Source: Epiperipatus broadwayi
Taxonomy: Eukaryota; Onychophora; Udeonychophora; Euonychophora; Peripatidae
Reading direction: 5' to 3'
Assembly (NCBI GenBank): GCA_028023455.1
Contig: JAQFVV010006238.1
Span: 2,364,572-2,428,571 of the forward strand
Length of the DNA stretch: 64,000 nucleotides
Position numbers and translations under genes: made by a program. The notes beneath the pieces were generated by a model. It made no database searches. It was not told where the DNA came from and worked only from the letters and a program-made list of their open reading frames with translations. Shown here piece after piece: positions 61,600-64,000 of the stretch (positions within the stretch are counted from its first letter, which is position 1; each line of letters begins with the position of its first letter).

Positions 61600-62140
61600 T
61601 TTTTCCCATATTCTTCTCAATTTTGTTTTATCCCATTTCCGCAACATCTTCTTTGTCCACTCTATGGCATTAACCCAGCAACCCACTTTCTGTATAATCA
61701 CTTTGTTTGTATTTATTCTCCCACAACTTCACTATTTGTGCACTTTCTGCTTGCATGTATTTACATGCAATTAACAGATGCCTAATATTTTCTATATCTT
61801 CCTTATATAACTTGCAGATTAAATCATCTACATTTCTCCATTTATGTGTATATTCCCTTGTTGCTAACAATCCTGTTTGAATCTTAAACAGTAAACTACT
61901 TTCCTTGCTATTATCGTAAATTTACTCACACACAATATTCTGTTTACTTCTATATATATTTAAACTCGTTTTATTCTCCATACTAGTTCTTCATCTTTCC
62001 AATTCCCTATTTTTTATTAATGTATCTATTCTTCTAGCCCATTTTTTATCTCTATAACACTCAACAATTCTCCTAACACACTCATCCCATCTTTTATACG
62101 AGTATACTGACACACAGTCTTTATCCAGATCGTCTGCATA
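61600..62140 (-). pseudogene. LINE C-terminal fragment, minus orientation
   Basis: The minus strand reads WDECVRRIVECYRDKKWARR, then NIYRSKQNI, then SSLLFKIQTGLL, THKWRNVDDLICKLY and ENIRHLLIACKYMQ. The SLL.K.RTG.L and HLL..C segments are typical of LINE ORF2 C-terminal ends, though the usual cysteines are partly lost. The 66-codon frame at 61670-61870 is part of it. Same family as 59640-60130, in opposite orientation. Confidence 0.6.
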
Positions 62141-63588
62141 TCATATTATCTTTTTCACCTATATTGTTGCCTGTCCTTACTCATAACCAATTAAATACTA
62201 TTTTGACTGCCATAAATTGAAATCTACAAAACATTTTCATTTTGTTTTTTGTATCTCTCATATAAAAATATGACTATCCCATTTCTTCTTCGATTGCCTC
62301 CTTTTCCCTCCACACATCTGCATTTAGTGCATGTCTTCTACCACTCTTTTACTAACACATAATGTGGCATTACCATAAGCTACAAGAAGATATCAGAAAA
62401 TAAAAGACCTGATAATATACACACTCTCTTGCCATCTATTAATAGTATCTCTATTCATAGTCTTCATATGCTAGAATGCCACCTAAAAATGTTGAGACCT
62501 GGCCAAAAGCATTAAGATCATGGCAATGCATCCATGTTACTCATGCAGGCCATTTAAGGGATATTTATTTATTGTGGTAGTCAATGAATACTCATGATGA
62601 GCAGAATACAAATTATTTAAGAGTACTAGGTCCGATGAAATTATTGAAAAAAGATCATGTAACCAATTGTTGTACGTGAGAGTGATTCCTATACTACCAA
62701 ACAGACATAGGATTATATAAAATTTACCTGGTAACAATAATAATACTGCAGCAACTTAGGATTATGATTCAATAGATTAATAATACACAACCATTCTAAG
62801 CATTTTAATTACTGATATATCCATATTAACAATTTATATAAAGCATATATATTTATATACCCAACACATTCGCAAATAATAAAGGTCAGTGTCTCCTGTC
62901 TAGTTTATAAGACTTGCTTTACCATGTTTGGAGCAATTCTATCAAGGACAACACACAATGAGATCCAGCATTATTGTTGTAGCAAGTACATCTGCACACT
63001 TGTAGTTTCCATGGTCGTCTCTTTTGGTTCTTTTCTAGACCAATATTTCACTATTAATTCAATAATTAGAACTCTTGTTTTAATTGTCTAAAGTTATTTA
63101 TCTGTAGATGCATCATTACTAGTAATTTCTTCTTTTTAATTATCACTAATTAATTAGATTATTTTCTAATGGTATTCTTTTATTTCTTTTGATCTTTAGG
63201 AATTTAATTAAGATTGTTGTTTGAATTTATAATTAATCTTTTAGTAATATTAATTCCTGTATCTATTACTTCAATCAGTTTGAATTTTAGTTTTTACTTA
63301 AATTTAATCTACTTATTTTTAAACTTTAATTGTGTATGTATTTTATATACGCCACAAATATTTATAACAGTTTTTCTAGCTATATATTTTGTATGTATTT
63401 TAACATACACATATAGACATAGCAGTATTATAGTTATTTGTGATATAATACCATGTAATCATGAGATTTATTATATTTTGTTCCTAGCCTCCCTCTTTTA
63501 CATTATACATCTCATATAATAATTCACGTTTTGTAGATAAGCTTTGATATATATTTGTTAACTTAACTGCCAAATGCACATTACTTTT

Positions 63589-63590
<2 letters not shown>
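62141..63590. other. No gene seen
   Basis: Likely intron of the kelch-like gene. A 101-codon hydrophobic frame at 63214-63519 is low complexity and was not called. Confidence 0.5.
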
Positions 63591-63636
<46 letters not shown>

Positions 63637-63662
63637 TATATATATATATATATATATATATA
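63591..63662. repeat. (TA)n microsatellite
   Basis: Two TA runs separated by a ctta interruption. Confidence 0.95.
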
Positions 63663-64000
63663 AGGCAGACCCTTTTCTGTGTGTATAGTATGCATATATA
63701 AATTAAGATTGTAGCATAAGTTTTAAAAAGTAATGCAATTATTAATAATAAATTTTGAGAATACATTTACATATTTATTCACATTCATTAAAAAATAGAA
63801 ACAATAACAAATTCAGTGTGCTGTATTTTTTTTTTAAAAAATGAAATGTATAGCAAAGTCACTTTCATTATAAATAATTATACTGCAGACATTATTTTAC
63901 TTCTTCAGTAACTTTATTTTTTTTCAAGGGAAATAAAATGACTGTTACATTATCAGCAAATTATGTCCTTTCTAGTTATTTTGATGTTTTAATGTATGCC
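63663..64000. other. No gene seen
   Basis: AT-rich sequence to the window end. Confidence 0.5.

Noticed and set aside
63214-63519. 101-codon hydrophobic + frame
   Set aside because: Composition follows the T-rich DNA; no signal peptide pattern, homology or splice context recognised.

Overview
The window is AT-rich animal DNA: long non-coding stretches, TA microsatellites, tRNA-derived SINEs, LINEs, a Merlin DNA transposon, and one spliced kelch-like exon with consensus splice sites. There are no bacterial operons. The organism is most likely an invertebrate with large introns. A mollusc or an arthropod would fit, but nothing here settles it. All calls come from reading the sequence by eye; no database search was run.

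Host gene: only one exon is well supported, 60895-61091 on +. It covers the end of the BTB domain and the start of BACK in a KLHL1/4/5-group protein (closest to KLHL5). The neighbouring exons are not visible, so the flanks are probably intron.

Mobile DNA, left to right. (1) 1-5160: a LINE reverse-transcriptase pseudogene is split by an old Ty3/Gypsy-type LTR element. That element's right LTR is itself split by a 389-bp minus-strand LINE 3' fragment with an 11-bp target duplication. (2) 5701-6430: a large fold-back element with about 350-bp arms; relatives lie at 35.0 and 36.3 kb. (3) 10410-22721: a Merlin-type transposon (about 170-bp terminal inverted repeats, 9-bp target duplication, decayed ISXO2-like transposase), interrupted by a young 10.2-kb LTR retroelement. 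(4) 28-51 kb: fold-back elements, a tRNA-like repeat array, a pogo/Tigger-like short element, a (ATA)n tract of about 520 bp and a tRNA-Gly pseudogene. (5) 52-62 kb: degenerate SINEs and two copies of one LINE tail facing each other across the kelch exon.

The most unusual object is the LTR element at 11127-21344. Its LTRs are 3.76 kb each and differ at about 15 positions, while the internal part is only about 2.7 kb. It has a clear primer binding site of tRNA-Lys type, a polypurine tract, a leader with four hairpin-like repeats, and one intact 363-codon ORF. That ORF joins a coiled, repetitive, gag-like N-terminal part and two copies of a 64-residue module to the C-terminal tail of a Gypsy integrase. 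No protease, reverse transcriptase, RNase H or integrase catalytic core is present, so it looks like a non-autonomous giant-LTR element that depends on a partner elsewhere.
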